Assembly: GCF_001650735.1 (NCBI RefSeq)
Contig: NZ_LXVY01000048.1
Location: 124,001 to 188,000 of the forward strand
Direction of reading: 5' to 3'
Length of the DNA: 64,000 nucleotides
Origin: Sphingomonas sp. TDK1
GTDB taxonomy: Bacteria > Pseudomonadota > Alphaproteobacteria > Sphingomonadales > Sphingomonadaceae
Shown here: in pieces, positions 18,217-25,426 of the stretch
Layout: the number at the start of each line of letters is the position of its first letter
How positions within the stretch are numbered: position 1 is the first letter of the stretch
The notes under the pieces: generated by a model
What the model was told of the DNA's origin: nothing
Databases searched by the model: none
Seen by the model: the letters and a program-made list of their open reading frames with translations, nothing else
Position numbers and translations under genes: made by a program

Positions 18217-18911
18217 CGCTGCGCCGTTTGCTCGCGCTTCGCCACCCGCCGCAGGTCGCTGATCGTCGCGGCGCTCAGCAACGGCCGATCCGGCTGCGCC
18301 AGCCGCGCCTTGTCGATCTTCTGGATCAGGCGACCGAGATCCTGCGCCGGCTTGGTATCCGACTGCGCCACGCGCACGACGGTGGAGGCTGCCGGCTTGG
18401 CGGTCGGCGCCTTGACGACCGGCACCTTCGCGGGGGCGAGAGCGGCCATCGCCACCGGCTTGGCCGGGACAGGCTTGGTCGACACCGCCGCCGCGGTTGC
18501 TACCGGTTGCGCCGCCGGTGCCACCGCCGCCGTCTCCACTGGCCGCTGGCCGGTCGGTATCACGAGCGCGGCGGTCTGCACCTTGGCGTCACCGCCCGGA
18601 GACGGCACGGCCGTGGCCGGCTGGTCGAGCGCGGCCAGGCCGCTCGCGCTGGCGAGGTATTGCTGCGGCTGCGGCGCATTCATCGCCAGCACGTCGCCGT
18701 TCCAGCGCTCGATCTGGGCCATGTTGGCGCGGGTGTCGAATTCGGTCTCCAGGCCACGAATGTCCTTGTGCGCCTGGACGATGGCGGAGTCCATCGCGCG
18801 CAGCTTCGCCCGTTCCGCCGCGCCGTGCGACGTCACCATGTAGCAGGTCGGCGCAACGATGACGCCGCACAGGAACCAGCCAAGCCCCCTGAAGCCATGC
18901 ACTGCCATCAC
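18213..18911 (-). CDS. ftsL: FtsL-like divisome protein with a long Ala/Pro-rich tail
   Basis: It occupies the ftsL slot between rsmH and ftsI. It has a short cytoplasmic N-terminus, one membrane helix (about residues 10-27, LGWFLCGVIVAPTCYMV), and then a helical, coiled-coil-like stretch (AERAKLRAMDSAIVQAHKDI to about residue 75). This matches the FtsL layout. The rest, from about residue 80 to 232, is a low-complexity Ala/Pro/Val tail ending in a basic segment (LIQKIDKARLAQPDRPLLS). Typical FtsL proteins are near 100 residues, so the tail is unusual. Start is GTG at 18911 (GTGA overlap with rsmH) or the adjacent ATG at 18908. The call rests on position and topology because FtsL sequences diverge strongly. 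Confidence 0.75.
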   Translation of the reverse strand: MMAVHGFRGLGWFLCGVIVAPTCYMVTSHGAAERAKLRAMDSAIVQAHKDIRGLETEFDTRANMAQIERWNGDVLAMNAPQPQQYLASASGLAALDQPATAVPSPGGDAKVQTAALVIPTGQRPVETAAVAPAAQPVATAAAVSTKPVPAKPVAMAALAPAKVPVVKAPTAKPAASTVVRVAQSDTKPAQDLGRLIQKIDKARLAQPDRPLLSAATISDLRRVAKREQTAQR

Positions 18912-19855
18912 ACCTTATCCTCACCCGACCACGGCGCCGCCTCGGTCCGCCGCGCCGCGCGCAGCGTTGCCGATCGGGCGCGTGGGTTACGCACCAACTC
19001 CGCCTCGCCAGGGCGCACGGCCTTGGCGGGCGTTTCAAAACTCGGTTCCGCCCGCGGCCCCACCGCCGGGCGATGCCGCGACCCCGCCGGCGTGCTGCCG
19101 CTGCGTTCGCGGAAGAAACGCTTGACCAGCCGGTCCTCCAGGCTGTGGAAACTCACCACCACCAGCCGCCCGCCGGGCTTCAGCACGCGCTCGGCGGCCG
19201 TCAGCACATCGGTCAGCTCGTCCAGCTCGCGGTTGATGTGGATGCGCACCGCCTGGAAGGTCCGCGTCGCCGGATCCTTCTTGTCGTGCGGCCGGTAGCC
19301 GAGCGCGCGACGCACCACGGCCGCGAGTTCGGACGTGCGGGTCAGCGGCCGCGCTTCCACGATGAACTTGGCCACGCGGCGCGCGCGCGGCTCCTCGCCA
19401 TAGTGAAACAGCACATCGGCGATCTCGCCTTCGTCGGCGCTGTTGAGCCAGTCGGCCGCGCTCATCCCTTCCCCCGCCATGCGCATGTCGAGCGGCCCGT
19501 CCTGCTGGAACGAGAAGCCGCGCTCGGCCTGGTCGAGCTGCATCGAAGAGACCCCGATATCGAGCACCACGCCATCCACCGGGGCCAGGCCGAGCGCCTC
19601 CAGCTCTTCCGCCAGGCAGCTGAACGGCGCATGGATCAGGGTGAGCTTGCCCTCGCTCTCCGCGACCAGAGCCGCGCCGTTCGCGATCGCAGTCGGATCG
19701 CGGTCGAACGCTGCCACCGCCGCGCCGGCACCGAGCATGGCACGCGTGTAGCCGCCGGCGCCGAACGTGCCGTCGACATGGCGTTCGCCGGGCACGATGG
19801 CGAGGGCTGCAAGCACCTCGTCGAGCAGCACCGGAATGTGTGGGACGTCGGTCAC
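18908..19855 (-). CDS. rsmH: 16S rRNA (cytosine(1402)-N4)-methyltransferase RsmH
   Basis: SAM-dependent methyltransferase (formerly MraW) that modifies C1402 in the ribosomal decoding centre. It opens with HIPVLLDEVLAALAI, followed by the SAM motif VDGTFGAGGYTRAML, DGVVLDIGVSSMQLDQAERG, RTFQAVRIHINRELDEL and VVVSFHSLEDRLVKRFFRE, all hallmark segments. I set the start at GTG 19855 (VTDVPHIPVLL), which overlaps the mraZ stop (GTGA). A longer in-frame ATG lies inside mraZ and adds unrelated sequence. The product is 315 residues. Confidence 0.97.
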   Translation of the reverse strand: MTDVPHIPVLLDEVLAALAIVPGERHVDGTFGAGGYTRAMLGAGAAVAAFDRDPTAIANGAALVAESEGKLTLIHAPFSCLAEELEALGLAPVDGVVLDIGVSSMQLDQAERGFSFQQDGPLDMRMAGEGMSAADWLNSADEGEIADVLFHYGEEPRARRVAKFIVEARPLTRTSELAAVVRRALGYRPHDKKDPATRTFQAVRIHINRELDELTDVLTAAERVLKPGGRLVVVSFHSLEDRLVKRFFRERSGSTPAGSRHRPAVGPRAEPSFETPAKAVRPGEAELVRNPRARSATLRAARRTEAAPWSGEDKV

Positions 19856-20355
19856 ATCGCCCCCTTTTGCTGCATCAGGAACGCGCAGATTTCCTTGAGT
19901 TCGGGGTCGGCCTTTTCGTCGGCGAGCAGCACGTCGGGCGCCCAGATGTCGAACGTGTCGCCGCTGCCGACGAAGAATGCCCATTTCTGGATCTTGGCCT
20001 TGGCGCGGAAGAAGGGCGGCAGCACGAACCGGCCGCTGTCGTCATACGGCGCCTTTTCGACCATGCCGAAGGCGCGCCGCTTGGGCGCGGCGCTGGGCTG
20101 TTCGCCCCGGTCGAGCGCCTGCTGGTCGAGCTTGTCGATGCGATCATACTTTTTCTGCGACCAGCCGGTATCGTGCGCGGAGAGGCACGAATCCTCCGCA
20201 TGCACGCCGACGACGATCTGGCGGACGTCCGAATTGCGCTCGGCGGCAGCGCGCAGGTCTGCGGGTATGGCGACGCGACCTTTCTGGTCGACCGCCTGGA
20301 GCGCAAATCCTTCGAAGAGCTCCCTGTCTGCCACGCCAAACCCCAAGCCGGGCAC
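19852..20355 (-). CDS. mraZ: Transcriptional regulator / division protein MraZ
   Basis: First gene of the dcw cluster. MraZ is a two-SpoVT/AbrB-fold DNA-binding protein that represses its own operon in other bacteria. The first domain motif is ELFEGFALQAVDQKGRVAIP and the second includes FVLPPFFRAKAKIQKWAFFV. I chose the GTG at 20355 because GGCGGGAGAG lies at ribosome-site distance. A second GTG at 20334 (VADRELFEG) would remove seven residues. At 167 residues it is a little longer than the E. coli protein (152), with an extended C-terminus. Confidence 0.93.
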   Translation of the reverse strand: MPGLGFGVADRELFEGFALQAVDQKGRVAIPADLRAAAERNSDVRQIVVGVHAEDSCLSAHDTGWSQKKYDRIDKLDQQALDRGEQPSAAPKRRAFGMVEKAPYDDSGRFVLPPFFRAKAKIQKWAFFVGSGDTFDIWAPDVLLADEKADPELKEICAFLMQQKGAM

Positions 20356-20421
20356 GACTCTCCCGCCGCCGGAATCACGCGGATCGTGCCCCAGCTGGAG
20401 ATGTTCGGGAGAAAAGGGTTC

Positions 20422-20471
20422 GTGCCCCCCTTTAGTGTGCCCTTTTAATCACAATATAGGACGGGAAACAA
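20422..20471 (-). promoter_or_regulatory. Candidate mraZ/dcw promoter with direct repeats (possible MraZ box)
   Basis: On the minus strand, TTGTTT (20466-20471) and TTAAAA (20443-20448) are separated by 17 bases, a plausible -35/-10 pair. Immediately downstream are two direct repeats of GGGCAC preceded by A/G-rich bases (reading GTGCCC on the plus strand at 20422 and 20437), 15 bases apart. Tandem G-rich repeats near the start site are what MraZ binds elsewhere, although the spacing differs from the E. coli box. This is an inference. Confidence 0.4.
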
Positions 20472-20816
20472 CGGGAGAGTTGGGGATAGCAGGGGAATTT
20501 GACCCACCGAGCGCCACAGCTGGCCGCTTTTCGCATATTGATCCCCATTCGTTCACCTTTCTCCCCTGCCGGGCGCGGGCGCGTGGTGGGAAAATGCTTA
20601 ATTTCCAGGAGATCGATGCGCGCGGGTCAGCCGGGCTGGCGACCACCACTTTTCTGCGGTGAAGCGCTCAACCTTCTGGGATATGGGCAGTTTTCAATTT
20701 TGGATGGATTTCGGCACGCGGCGCCGCCCATGGGATCCCCAAAAGTGGGGCCGTTTCCCCGGCTATCCCGGGAGCGCCTCGAAAGTGGCGGCGAATCCCC
20801 CCACGCCCCCGTCGAG
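20472..20816. other. Intergenic region upstream of the dcw cluster
   Basis: Together with the promoter segment this makes a 461-base gap between mraZ and the next upstream gene. I see no credible ORF, repeat or RNA gene. It is less GC-rich around 20440-20530 and 20580-20710, with words such as TTTTCAATTTTGG, so additional promoters or operators for the cluster are likely here, but none is clear enough to mark. Confidence 0.5.
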
Positions 20817-21143
20817 TCAGTGGCCGGCAGCTTCCTGGCGGTGAGTCTGTTCCCGCGCCTGGGCTGCGCCGGTGGGATCCGCGGGATCCGTGCTCGGCGC
20901 GACGCCGAGTTCGGCAAGCGGCTCGTCATGGGTGCGATCGGCGGCCGCGTTGTCGACACCGGTCAGATTGGCCACCACCGCGGCGTTGGAGGCACCCGCC
21001 GCGCTCACCGGCGCCTCGCGGTTCACCGAGGAGAAGACCGCGAAGGCGAGCACCATCAGCAGCACGACGGCCGCGAGTCCGGTCATGCCGACGCGGATGC
21101 GTTGCATGGCCTGGGCGTGATCCTGAGGCGAACCGAGTTTCAT
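20817..21143 (-). CDS. Small single-pass membrane protein, unknown function
   Basis: 108 residues. There is a basic cytoplasmic N-terminus (MKLGSPQDHAQAMQRIRVGM), one hydrophobic helix at about residues 20-38 (LAAVVLLMVLAFAVFSSV), and then a hydrophilic Ala/Asp/Thr-rich tail predicted outside the membrane. I do not recognise a family. It sits between cysK and mraZ on the same strand, 49 bases downstream of cysK, and may be co-transcribed with it. Confidence 0.65.
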   Translation of the reverse strand: MKLGSPQDHAQAMQRIRVGMTGLAAVVLLMVLAFAVFSSVNREAPVSAAGASNAAVVANLTGVDNAAADRTHDEPLAELGVAPSTDPADPTGAAQAREQTHRQEAAGH

Positions 21144-21192
21144 GACTGTGGCATAAATGTAACGCGCAAGTGCACGCTTGTCGAGCCAAGCC

Positions 21193-22185
21193 TCAGCGTG
21201 CCGCCAAATCCACAGGTTCGGACAGACCTTTCGCCTCCAGCCAGGCCGGATTGTACAGCGTGGAAAGGTAGCGGAAGCCGGTATCGCACAAGATCGTCGC
21301 CACCCGCTTGCCCGGCCCCAACGCCTTGGCGAGCCGCACCGCGCCGGCGACGTTAATGCCGGAGGACAGGCCCAGACACAGCCCCTCCTCCTTCAGCAAC
21401 CGGCGCACCCACACCATGCCTTCGTCGTCGGAGATGCGGAACTGCGTGTCGATCGGCGCGCCTTCGAGATTGCCGGTGATCCGCCCCTGGCCGATTCCTT
21501 CGGCCACCGACGAACCTTCCGCCCGCAGCTCGCCACAGGCATAATATTCGTAGAGTGCCGCGCCATGCGGGTCGCTGAGCGCGATGGTGACGTTCTCGTC
21601 CTTCGCCTTCAGCCCCATCCCCACGCCGGCCAGGGTGCCGCCGGTGCCTGCCGCGCAGGTGAAGCCGTCGATCCGCCCGTCCATCTGGGTCCAGATCTCC
21701 TCGGCGGTCCCGCAGATATGGGCCTTGCGGTTGGCGATGTTGTCGAACTGGTTCGCCCAGATCGCGTTCGGAGTCTCCTCGGCGATGCGGCGGCTGGTGT
21801 GGACGAAATGGCCGGGATTCGAATAGGGCGCCGCCGGCACCAGCACCAGTTCGGCACCGAGTGCGCGCAACGTGTCCATCTTCTCGCGCGATTGGGTCTC
21901 GGGCATCACGATGATCGTGCGATACCCCTTGGCGTTCGCCACCAGCGCGAGGCCGATGCCGGTATTGCCGGCCGTGCCCTCGACGATCGTGCCGCCCGGC
22001 GCGAGCAGGCCCCGCTCCTCGGCATCGTTGACGATGTACAGCGCCGCGCGATCCTTCACCGATGCACCGGGATTGGCGAATTCGCACTTGGCGAAGATGT
22101 CGCAGCCGGTTTCGTCGCTGGGGCCCTTCAGCCGGACGAGCGGGGTGTTACCGATGAGCGCGAGCGTGTTCTGGGAAACGTGCAT
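21193..22185 (-). CDS. cysK: Cysteine synthase A (O-acetylserine sulfhydrylase)
   Basis: PLP enzyme that makes L-cysteine from O-acetylserine and sulfide. The PLP lysine is K44 in NPGASVKDRAALYI. The substrate loop EGTAGNTGIGLALVANAKGY and the phosphate-binding region CAAGTGGTLAGVGMGLK are present, as is the C-terminal GLSSGINVAGAVRLA. I set the start at ATG 22185 (MHVSQNTLALIGNTPLVRL), as the upstream extension lacks homology. At 330 residues it is near the family length (310-330). The exact subtype (CysK versus a related cysteine synthase) is not fixed by sequence alone. Confidence 0.9.
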   Translation of the reverse strand: MHVSQNTLALIGNTPLVRLKGPSDETGCDIFAKCEFANPGASVKDRAALYIVNDAEERGLLAPGGTIVEGTAGNTGIGLALVANAKGYRTIIVMPETQSREKMDTLRALGAELVLVPAAPYSNPGHFVHTSRRIAEETPNAIWANQFDNIANRKAHICGTAEEIWTQMDGRIDGFTCAAGTGGTLAGVGMGLKAKDENVTIALSDPHGAALYEYYACGELRAEGSSVAEGIGQGRITGNLEGAPIDTQFRISDDEGMVWVRRLLKEEGLCLGLSSGINVAGAVRLAKALGPGKRVATILCDTGFRYLSTLYNPAWLEAKGLSEPVDLAAR

Positions 22186-22231
22186 GCCGCGTAGATAGGA
22201 GCCCGCCCCCGGCCCACGCAAGCAACGCAAT

Positions 22232-22561
22232 CTATCGGGCGACGCCCGCCTGCTTCAGATGCGGCCCAAGCCGCCCGCCGATCCACAGGAAGAACATCCG
22301 GTAATCGGAAAACAGCGACCAAAGCGGATAGGTGAAGGTCGCCGGGCGGTTGCGCTCCACCCCGAAATGCGCACCCCAGGCAAAGCCGTAGCCGGCAAGC
22401 GGAATGGCGATCAACCACCAGGCATTCAGCAGCAGTCCCGCTGCCAGCGCGGCAAAGGTCAGGGCGGTGCCGATATAATGCAGCCTGCGCGTCGCGGGCT
22501 TGGCGTGCTCGCGTAGATAATGGGGCCAAAAGTCCCGATAGCGCGTGATCGTGCGGGCCAT
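22232..22561 (-). CDS. DUF962 / Mpo1-like membrane protein
   Basis: 109-residue protein matching the DUF962 (Mpo1-like) family: YRDFWPHYLREHAKPATRRLHYIGT at the N-terminus with conserved His residues, two to three hydrophobic segments (about 30-60), then GAHFGVERNRPATFTYPLWS and SDYRMFFLWIGGRL. Yeast Mpo1 is a membrane dioxygenase in fatty acid alpha-oxidation of sphingoid-derived 2-hydroxy acids. That role is suggestive for a sphingolipid-making bacterium but is not shown here. It lies 46 bases upstream of cysK on the same strand. Confidence 0.85.
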   Translation of the reverse strand: MARTITRYRDFWPHYLREHAKPATRRLHYIGTALTFAALAAGLLLNAWWLIAIPLAGYGFAWGAHFGVERNRPATFTYPLWSLFSDYRMFFLWIGGRLGPHLKQAGVAR

Positions 22562-22641
22562 GGACGAATGCTACGCCCTTTTCGCGCGATGGAGAATATC
22601 CACCGGTCCTCCCCGGCGGAATTTCTGCTACCTGCTGGCAG

Positions 22642-23130
22642 ATGACTCGCCTGCCCGTCCTCGCCGTGCCGCTCCTGCTCCTCGCCGCCGCCGCTCCGGC
22701 GCCGCCCCGCGGCATCTACACCCCCGCCCCCGGCAGCGCCGAGCGCCGGGCGATCGTCGCGACGCTGCATGGTGCTGACGATCGCCCGGCGGCGCGCTTC
22801 ACCTTCCGCAGCGTTCGCCTGTTTCACAAGGGCCCGCGCGCGATCGCCTATGTGCGGGGCACGGGCGCGGTGGGCGACTTCCAGGCGCTGCTCGAACGGA
22901 CGGGCAAAACGCCCTGGCGCAAGGTTTGGAGCGTGAGCGACGGGGGCAGCAACAGCTGCGAGGCCGGCGCGCGCCATTATGGCTGGGCCGTCCGCCGGAT
23001 CCGGAGCTATGGCCTCGCGCCGGATTCGCTCCTGCCCGGCATCACCCGACAAGCCCGCGACCTCGCTCACAGGGCGGCGACCGAACCCGATCTGCAATGC
23101 GTCGGCGATCTCGACGGCGGCCCGGCATGA
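22642..23130 (+). CDS. Secreted protein of unknown function
   Basis: 162 residues with a clear signal peptide (MTRLPVLAVPLLLLAAAAPA). The mature part starts GIYTPAPGSAERRAIVATLHG, a segment seen in small periplasmic proteins of sphingomonads that I cannot tie to a function. Two later cysteines (SNSCEAGAR and DLQCVGD) may form a disulfide. It is convergent with hcp across a strong hairpin. Confidence 0.7.
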   Translation: MTRLPVLAVPLLLLAAAAPAPPRGIYTPAPGSAERRAIVATLHGADDRPAARFTFRSVRLFHKGPRAIAYVRGTGAVGDFQALLERTGKTPWRKVWSVSDGGSNSCEAGARHYGWAVRRIRSYGLAPDSLLPGITRQARDLAHRAATEPDLQCVGDLDGGPA

Positions 23131-23135
23131 ACAAT

Positions 23136-23175
23136 GCCCGCCCGGTGCGCCCGAGGAACGGCGTACCGGGCGGGC
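23136..23175. terminator. Bidirectional hairpin between convergent genes
   Basis: GCCCGCCCGGT (23136-23146) pairs perfectly with ACCGGGCGGGC (23165-23175). It lies between the stop codons of the secreted protein gene and hcp. It has no long T-run, so termination strength is uncertain. Confidence 0.6.
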
Positions 23176-23181
23176 GCGCCC

Positions 23182-24822
23182 TCATGCCGCCTGCAGCATC
23201 TGCTCCAGGTCGGCGCGGGCATCGCCGGTCGGGCGGATGTCGAACGCGTCGATCAGGATGCCGAGCAGTTCGGGGGTGAGGAACTGCGGCAGCGTCGGCC
23301 CCAGATGGATCCGCCGCAGCCCCAGATGCAGCATGGTCAGCAGCACCGCGGTCGCCTTCTGCTCGAACCAGCTGATCGCATAATGGAGCGGCAGGTCGTT
23401 GACGCCGACGTTCAGCGCCTCGGCAACGGCGGTGGCGATACGGATCGCCGAATAGGCATCGTTGCACTGGCCGATGTCCAGCACGCGCGGCACGCCGTTG
23501 ACCGTACCGAGTTCCTCGCGATTGAAGCGGAACTTGCCGCAGCCGAGCGTCAGCACCAGGCTGTCCTGCGGGGTCGCGATGGCAAGGTCGTGGAAATAGT
23601 TGCGGCCCGGTCGCGCACCGTCGCAGCCGCCGATCAGGAACAGGTTCTTCACCTCGCCCCTTTCGATCATGCCGAGCAGCGTGTCCGCCACGCCCATCAC
23701 CGTATTGCGGGCGAAGCCGATGGTGATGGCCTGTTCCGGCGCATCCCCGGCGAAGCCGGGCTGGGCCAGCGCGCAGGCGATGGCCGGCGCGAAATCCTGG
23801 CCGGTCAGGTGCGGCAACCCGCTCCAGCCCACCGGCCCCGCCGTGAAGATCCGGCCCGCATAGCCCTTCAGGTTCGGGTTGATCAGGCAGTTGGAGGTCA
23901 TCACGATGGCCCCGGGAAAGGCGTCGAAGTCCTTTTGCTGGTCCTGCCAGGCGCCGCCATAATTGCCCGCGAGGTGCGCATATTTCTTCAGGCCAGGATA
24001 GGCATTGGCGGGCAACAGCTCGCCATGGGTGTAAACCCGCACGCCGGTGCCCTCGCTCTGCTGGAGGATCGCCTCCAGATCGCCCATGTCATGGCCGGAG
24101 ACGAGCAGGCACTTGCCCGCACGGGGCGTCATCCGCACCACGGTCGGCTCGGGGTGGCCGAAGCGGCCGGTGTTGGCCGCATCGAGCAGCTCCATCACCT
24201 TCAGGTTGAGCGCGCCGATCGCCAGCGCATTGCCCAGCAACGCCTCCATGTCGGTCGGGTCGGTGGCGAGGAAGGCGGCAATGCGGTGAAACTCGGCGCT
24301 GATCGCGCAATCCTCGAAGCCGAGCACGCGGGCGTGCTCGCCATAGGCCGCGGTGCCCTTCAGCCCATAGAGGATCAGGTTGCGAAGGCCGACGATGCTG
24401 GGCCCGTCGCGATCCATGAAGCGCTGGATCGCCGCGAGGGGCGCGGCCGCCGCCAGGTCCGACGGGGTCGTGCCCGGATTCCAGCCGGCGGGCTCGGGCA
24501 GCGACGAGAGATCGGCCTCCACCGCCTCCGCGAGCAGCCGTGCCCGTTCCCGCATCGAAAGCGCGCGGGCAATCAGCGGCATGAAGCGCGTTTCGTCGAA
24601 ATTGACGTTGGTCAGCGTGGTGAACCAGGCATGGGGCGTGAAGGCGTCCACCGCCTCGTCCCGCGCGCCCTTCGCCGCCGCGCGATCGGCATAGACCGAA
24701 ACACCCTGCATCACGCGCAACAACACGTCCTGAAGATCGGCGACCTGCCCCGTCTTGCCGCAAGACCCTATCTTCGCAGCACAGCCGCCCTTGTTCGATT
24801 GTTCGCACTGGACGCAGTACAT
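23182..24822 (-). CDS. hcp: Hybrid-cluster protein (hydroxylamine reductase / NO-stress enzyme)
   Basis: Cytoplasmic Fe-S protein with a [4Fe-2S-2O] hybrid cluster. It reduces hydroxylamine in vitro and acts as an NO reductase or S-nitrosylase in E. coli. The N-terminal cluster cysteines are C3, C6, C14 and C21. Hybrid-cluster ligand motifs include LILYGLKGTAAYGEHA, LVSGHDMGDLEAILQQ, VMTSNCLINPN, LTLGCGKFRFNREE and DIGQCNDAYSAI. At 546 residues it is full length. No adjacent hcr reductase gene is present. It is divergent from an Rrf2-type regulator. A TTGAC-N4-GTCAA site lies about 70 bases upstream of its start codon, so regulation by an FNR/CRP-family protein is likely. Confidence 0.95.
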   Translation of the reverse strand: MYCVQCEQSNKGGCAAKIGSCGKTGQVADLQDVLLRVMQGVSVYADRAAAKGARDEAVDAFTPHAWFTTLTNVNFDETRFMPLIARALSMRERARLLAEAVEADLSSLPEPAGWNPGTTPSDLAAAAPLAAIQRFMDRDGPSIVGLRNLILYGLKGTAAYGEHARVLGFEDCAISAEFHRIAAFLATDPTDMEALLGNALAIGALNLKVMELLDAANTGRFGHPEPTVVRMTPRAGKCLLVSGHDMGDLEAILQQSEGTGVRVYTHGELLPANAYPGLKKYAHLAGNYGGAWQDQQKDFDAFPGAIVMTSNCLINPNLKGYAGRIFTAGPVGWSGLPHLTGQDFAPAIACALAQPGFAGDAPEQAITIGFARNTVMGVADTLLGMIERGEVKNLFLIGGCDGARPGRNYFHDLAIATPQDSLVLTLGCGKFRFNREELGTVNGVPRVLDIGQCNDAYSAIRIATAVAEALNVGVNDLPLHYAISWFEQKATAVLLTMLHLGLRRIHLGPTLPQFLTPELLGILIDAFDIRPTGDARADLEQMLQAA

Positions 24823-24884
24823 CGCCGGTCTCCAAGTAAAGCTGAATTATGGATTCCGGTTATGAAGGCCATGCAGCGGCTACC

Positions 24885-24898
24885 TTGACGCATGTCAA
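24885..24898. promoter_or_regulatory. FNR/CRP-family (FNR, DNR or NnrR-like) binding site
   Basis: TTGAC-GCAT-GTCAA is a perfect palindrome that matches the FNR-type consensus TTGAT-N4-ATCAA in the form typical of NO-responsive DNR/NnrR proteins. It lies in the hcp/regulator divergent gap. On the hcp strand a CATAAC -10-like hexamer (24859-24864) lies about 30 bases downstream of the site centre, close to the -41.5 spacing of a class II activated promoter. Confidence 0.75.
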
Positions 24899-24924
24899 AT
24901 CTAGGTAATTTCCCCAGTGCATCT

Positions 24925-24958
24925 GCATGCTTGGAAAGGTAAGACCGCCCAAGCATGC
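24925..24958 (+). promoter_or_regulatory. Perfect inverted repeat enclosing the start codon of the Rrf2 gene
   Basis: GCATGCTTGG (24925-24934) and CCAAGCATGC (24949-24958) are perfect reverse complements separated by 14 bases. The second arm contains the ATG (24955-24957), and the purine-rich ribosome site (GGAAAGG) spans the end of the first arm and the loop. It can act as an operator for autoregulation or as an mRNA hairpin that hides the start codon. Confidence 0.65.
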
Positions 24959-25401
24959 AACTGACCCGCCATTCCGACTATGCGTTGCGCCTGCTCATTC
25001 ACCTGGGCAGCACGGGAGACGGGCGCGTTTCCATCGCCTCGGTGGCGGAGGAGCAGGACATCTCCGCCACGCACCTGATGAAGATCGCCAACAATCTCGC
25101 CCATGCCGGCTTCATCGAGGCGGTGCGCGGGCGCGGCGGCGGCATCCGCCTGGCGCGCGACCCGGCGGAGATCAATCTGGGCGCCGTGCTCGACGTGACC
25201 GAACCGCGCTGCCCGATGGTCGATTGCACCGGCTGTCGGCTGGCACGCGGCTGTAACCTCCCCGGCGTGCTGGACGAGGCGCGCCGCGCCTTCATGGACG
25301 TGATCCGTCGCTACACCCTGGCCGACGTGCTGCGCGGCCGGGGCGGACTGCTCTGGGCCGGCCGCGCCGTGCCTGCCACACCCGCCACCACCGCGCACTA
25401 G
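24955..25401 (+). CDS. Rrf2-family Fe-S transcriptional regulator, NsrR-like
   Basis: 148 residues. The N-terminal winged helix (MQLTRHSDYALRLLIHLG to IRLARDPAEINLG) includes SATHLMKIANNLAHAGFI as the recognition-helix region and RGRGGGIRLA as the wing. The Fe-S loop holds C86, C91, C94 and C100 (PRCPMVDCTGCRLARGCNL). NsrR uses three cysteines in the same place to hold an NO-sensing cluster. Here the first spacing (C91-x2-C94) is shorter than in E. coli NsrR. Its position next to hcp supports a nitric oxide sensor, the usual NsrR regulon pairing. The exact sensor type is an inference. Confidence 0.85.
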   Translation: MQLTRHSDYALRLLIHLGSTGDGRVSIASVAEEQDISATHLMKIANNLAHAGFIEAVRGRGGGIRLARDPAEINLGAVLDVTEPRCPMVDCTGCRLARGCNLPGVLDEARRAFMDVIRRYTLADVLRGRGGLLWAGRAVPATPATTAH

Positions 25402-25426
25402 GCGCCGGCAGCGGCCCCCGAACGTC

